A stretch of DNA of 7,261 nt from Thermodesulfobacteriota bacterium (lineage in GTDB: Bacteria > Desulfobacterota > Desulfobacteria > Desulfobacterales > RPRI01). The stretch covers positions 1 through 7,261 of the forward strand of contig JAUPLM010000381.1 of NCBI GenBank assembly GCA_030836965.1. Direction: 5' to 3'. Shown in pieces: positions 5,106 to 7,261 of the stretch (the first letter of the stretch is position 1; each line of letters begins with the position of its first letter). Both the position numbers and the translations under genes were made by a program. Under the pieces are notes generated by a model that was given only the letters and a program-made list of their open reading frames with translations, searched no databases and was not told the origin of the DNA.

Positions 5106-6086
5106 ATGATAAAACAGTTGTCTGTTCCGCTGTCCATAATATTTGTTTTCATGGCTGCTTTTTCATTTGCTGAAAACAAGAAGATGATCCGCATAGGAGT
5201 TACCCAGATTGTTTCTCATGCTGCGCTTGATGCGGACCAGAAGGGTTTTGAAAAGGCATTGAGTTCAGCCGGATTCAAAGAAGGTGTCAACATTATCTAT
5301 GACCGCCAGAATGCACAGGGCGATATGGTGAAGGCAAACACTATAGCAAAGAAATTCAACGATGAAAAAGTTGACCTGATTCATGCTATTGCCACTCCAA
5401 CCACCCAAGTTGTAACGAGGATAACAAAAAAGATTCCCGTTGTCTTTTCTTCGATAACAGATCCGGTCGATGCCGGGATCGTCCCAAAGGACAGCTCTCC
5501 AGGAAAAAAATCCGGCACAAACGTGACAGGTGTGAGTGACCGGTGGCCGGTATTTCTTCAAATGGAAATGTATGCCAAATTCGTTCCAAAGGTAAAACAA
5601 TGGGGCACCATTTACAATGCCGGAGAAGCGAACTCTGTCGTGCATATCGGGGAGATGAGAGAAGCCGCAAAAAAACTGGGGCTGGAGCTGGTCGAGGTCA
5701 CTATCAGCAATCGCTCGGAAGTAGCAAAGGCCGCCCTCTCGCTTGCAGGGAAGGTCAAGGCCATTGTGATCTCATCTGATAATACGGCCATTTCAGATTT
5801 TGATACAATTGTTAAAATATGCAATGAGAAAAAAATCGCTCTTTTTGCCGGTGATGTGGATAGCGTTCCAAAGGGAGCAACCGCTGCATATGGTTTGGAT
5901 TATTTCCTGGTGGGCTACTCGGCCGGGAAAAAAGCCGCGCTGGTACTCAAGGGGCAAAATCCCGGCGACATCCCCTGGGGGCCTATGGAGAAGTTCAGTC
6001 TTGTCATAAATTCAAACGCGGCAAAGGCTCAGGGCGTAATCATTCCGCCTGATTTGCTTAAGAAGGCGGATAAGGTACTCAATTAA
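5106..6086 (+). CDS. ABC-type solute-binding protein, TrpX-like family (periplasmic)
   Basis: A complete 326-residue exported binding protein of the ABC_sub_bind (TrpX-like) family, two-lobed periplasmic proteins that bind small ligands, aromatic amino acids in the characterised cases. A signal peptide covers residues 1-22 (basic IKQ start, hydrophobic 6-19, SFA cleavage before EN). There is no lipobox cysteine, so it should be soluble in the periplasm. Family motifs are GVTQIVSHAALD (31-42), SSITDPVDAG (115-124), GTNVTGVSD (137-145) and the YGLDYFLVGYSAG segment (262-274). AAGGAG lies 6 bp before the ATG. The usual permease and ATPase genes do not follow. The next gene, 42 bp away, is a membrane sensor. 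So it may deliver its ligand signal to that sensor, or serve a transporter encoded elsewhere. The ligand cannot be told from sequence. Confidence 0.92.
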   Translation: MIKQLSVPLSIIFVFMAAFSFAENKKMIRIGVTQIVSHAALDADQKGFEKALSSAGFKEGVNIIYDRQNAQGDMVKANTIAKKFNDEKVDLIHAIATPTTQVVTRITKKIPVVFSSITDPVDAGIVPKDSSPGKKSGTNVTGVSDRWPVFLQMEMYAKFVPKVKQWGTIYNAGEANSVVHIGEMREAAKKLGLELVEVTISNRSEVAKAALSLAGKVKAIVISSDNTAISDFDTIVKICNEKKIALFAGDVDSVPKGATAAYGLDYFLVGYSAGKKAALVLKGQNPGDIPWGPMEKFSLVINSNAAKAQGVIIPPDLLKKADKVLN

Positions 6087-6128
6087 AGAGCTTCGTTATG
6101 AATCGTGAATTGAAAGGAAAGCGTACCA

Positions 6129-7261
6129 ATGAAGTTCTTCAATAGTGTCAAAGCATTATATTCGGCTGTAGGCATCTTGTTTATAACCGTTGCCATTGGT
6201 TACTACCTGGATACCAAGAACGATAACATGTATGTCAACCATCTGGAAATAAACCTTGGGTTGGAAAAGATGGTTCGGCTTAACCAGGAGTTGGCCGGCA
6301 TGCTCTTGTTGTCTGTCGTTGAGCAAAATACATTACGCACTACAAGGTATGACACTGTTTATAATGACTCACAGGATGCAATCAGCAAGATTGCGGTTCT
6401 CACGAAAAGTATGGTCATAAGCCAGGAAATCACGACCTTGATTGAGAGCCGTGACAAAATTTACGCCCTGGAAGAAACAGCCATCCGGCTCATGAGATCG
6501 GATAAGTGGAAAGAGGCCAGAGACATACTCTTTGGCGACGAGTATTCAATTACAAAAAAAACCTATGAAATTGACATCGAGTCGGTTTCAGAAGCTATTC
6601 TGGGTGAAGTCGCGGTGACGGAAAAAAGTTTCAACAGAATAAAAACAGCGTCACTCTTCATAAGAATCAGCGCTCTTTTCTTCCTGTTGTGGACAGGCAT
6701 CATGTTTTCACGAAGAACCAGGGCAGATCTGGCCGAGCAGGTGCGATTACAGACACAGATTTCAGCCGCGAACAAATTGCTGGAGGAACGGGTGCATGAG
6801 CGAACCGAGGAGCTCCGTCTATTGCTTCATTCAGCCGGCGAGGGGATGTTCGGTATAGATGCCGCCGGACAGATAACTTTCATTAACCCTGTAGCACTCA
6901 ATCTTCTGGGTTTTGGCGAAGATGAGATGATAGGCAAAGATGTGCACAGCCTTATCCACCAGTCCCACCCGGATGGTTCCCGCTATCACAAGGAAGATTG
7001 CCCCATGAACGCCACCTGCATCAGCGGCATTCAAAACCATGTGACGGACGAAGTGCTCTGGCGCAAGGATGGCAGCTCTTTCCCTGTTGAGTATTCAAGT
7101 ACGCCTATTATTAAAGACGGAAAAGCCATTGGGGCGGTAGTGACCTTTCGCGACACCACCAAGCGCGTGCAAGCGGAAAAAGAACTGAAGGAGCAAATGG
7201 ATGAACTGGAGCGGTTCAACCGATTGACCATCGACCGCGAGGAAAAAATGATCCAGCTCAA
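6129..7261 (+). CDS. Two-TM membrane sensor with PAS domain, probable histidine kinase (3' end outside window)
   Basis: The frame is open from ATG 6129 to the window edge, with 377 residues visible. AAAGGAAAG precedes the ATG. Order of parts: TM1 at about 9-27; a periplasmic helical domain at about 28-172 (four-helix sensor-like, rich in Glu/Ile heptads); TM2 at about 175-193; a coiled coil at 199-230 (LAEQVRLQTQ...LEERVHERTEEL); a PAS domain at about 231-347 (HSAGEGMFGIDAAGQITFIN opening, GFGEDEMIGKD, WRKDGSSFPVEY, GAVVTFRDTTKR closing); then a second coiled coil (ELERFNRLTIDREEKMIQ). PAS cysteines C291 and C297 lie in a spot where many such PAS domains have a CP motif. The catalytic part is missing. 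By architecture a histidine kinase is most likely, and a diguanylate cyclase is possible. The neighbouring binding protein is a plausible periplasmic partner. Confidence 0.9.
   Translation, partial: MKFFNSVKALYSAVGILFITVAIGYYLDTKNDNMYVNHLEINLGLEKMVRLNQELAGMLLLSVVEQNTLRTTRYDTVYNDSQDAISKIAVLTKSMVISQEITTLIESRDKIYALEETAIRLMRSDKWKEARDILFGDEYSITKKTYEIDIESVSEAILGEVAVTEKSFNRIKTASLFIRISALFFLLWTGIMFSRRTRADLAEQVRLQTQISAANKLLEERVHERTEELRLLLHSAGEGMFGIDAAGQITFINPVALNLLGFGEDEMIGKDVHSLIHQSHPDGSRYHKEDCPMNATCISGIQNHVTDEVLWRKDGSSFPVEYSSTPIIKDGKAIGAVVTFRDTTKRVQAEKELKEQMDELERFNRLTIDREEKMIQL

Noticed and set aside
5106..6086. Lipoprotein version of the binding protein
   Set aside because: No cysteine follows the hydrophobic core, so there is no lipobox. 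A normal signal-peptidase I site (SFA before EN) fits.

Overview
The window most likely comes from a strictly anaerobic bacterium, probably a sulfate-reducing or syntrophic member of the Desulfobacterota. This is inferred from gene content, not from a marker gene. The evidence is a tungsten-type aldehyde ferredoxin oxidoreductase (AOR), two paralogous four-cluster iron-sulfur electron carriers, a small two-cluster ferredoxin, a MetV-type protein (the C-terminal-domain family of methylene-tetrahydrofolate reductase) and a long PAS sensor. No rRNA, tRNA, CRISPR array, transposase or phage gene was seen.

Left arm (1-2654, minus strand). One compact operon reads leftward: a 97-residue zinc-ribbon protein, a 646-residue AOR with all expected cluster ligands and catalytic residues, and a 16-cysteine Fe-S protein cut by the window edge. 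Gaps are 1 bp and 20 bp. The Fe-S protein is the natural electron acceptor of the AOR.

Centre (2655-3013). An AT-rich divergent promoter region lies between the two operons. It holds a candidate sigma-70 promoter for each direction. Each promoter is followed, about 10-20 bp downstream of the predicted transcription start, by a copy of the same dyad (GTTCACTAT-N2-TGAA). The simplest reading is that one repressor, not encoded here, controls both operons.

Middle arm (3014-4706, plus strand). A second operon encodes a paralogue of the left-arm Fe-S protein with an extra 45-residue N-terminus, a two-[4Fe-4S] ferredoxin with an added Cys/His site, and an orphan MetV-like protein with no MetF in view. 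Gaps are 12 bp and 4 bp. The MetV reading frame ends in an odd Gly/Arg/Ser-rich tail encoded by a nested palindrome. Its stop codon overlaps an ATG that opens only a 7-codon frame and may be the remnant of a lost fourth gene.

Right arm (4707-7261, plus strand). After a 399-bp non-coding stretch with a good extended -10 promoter and a palindromic leader element comes an exported ABC-type solute-binding protein of the TrpX-like family. It is followed 42 bp later by a two-TM sensor with a periplasmic domain and a PAS domain, cut by the window edge. No ABC permease or ATPase lies between them, so the binding protein may serve sensing rather than, or as well as, uptake.

Together the first two arms look like a co-regulated redox module. 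Aldehyde (or carboxylate) chemistry at the tungstopterin would exchange electrons through dedicated ferredoxins, and the MetV-like protein may link this pool to one-carbon or flavin chemistry encoded elsewhere. That last link is inference.
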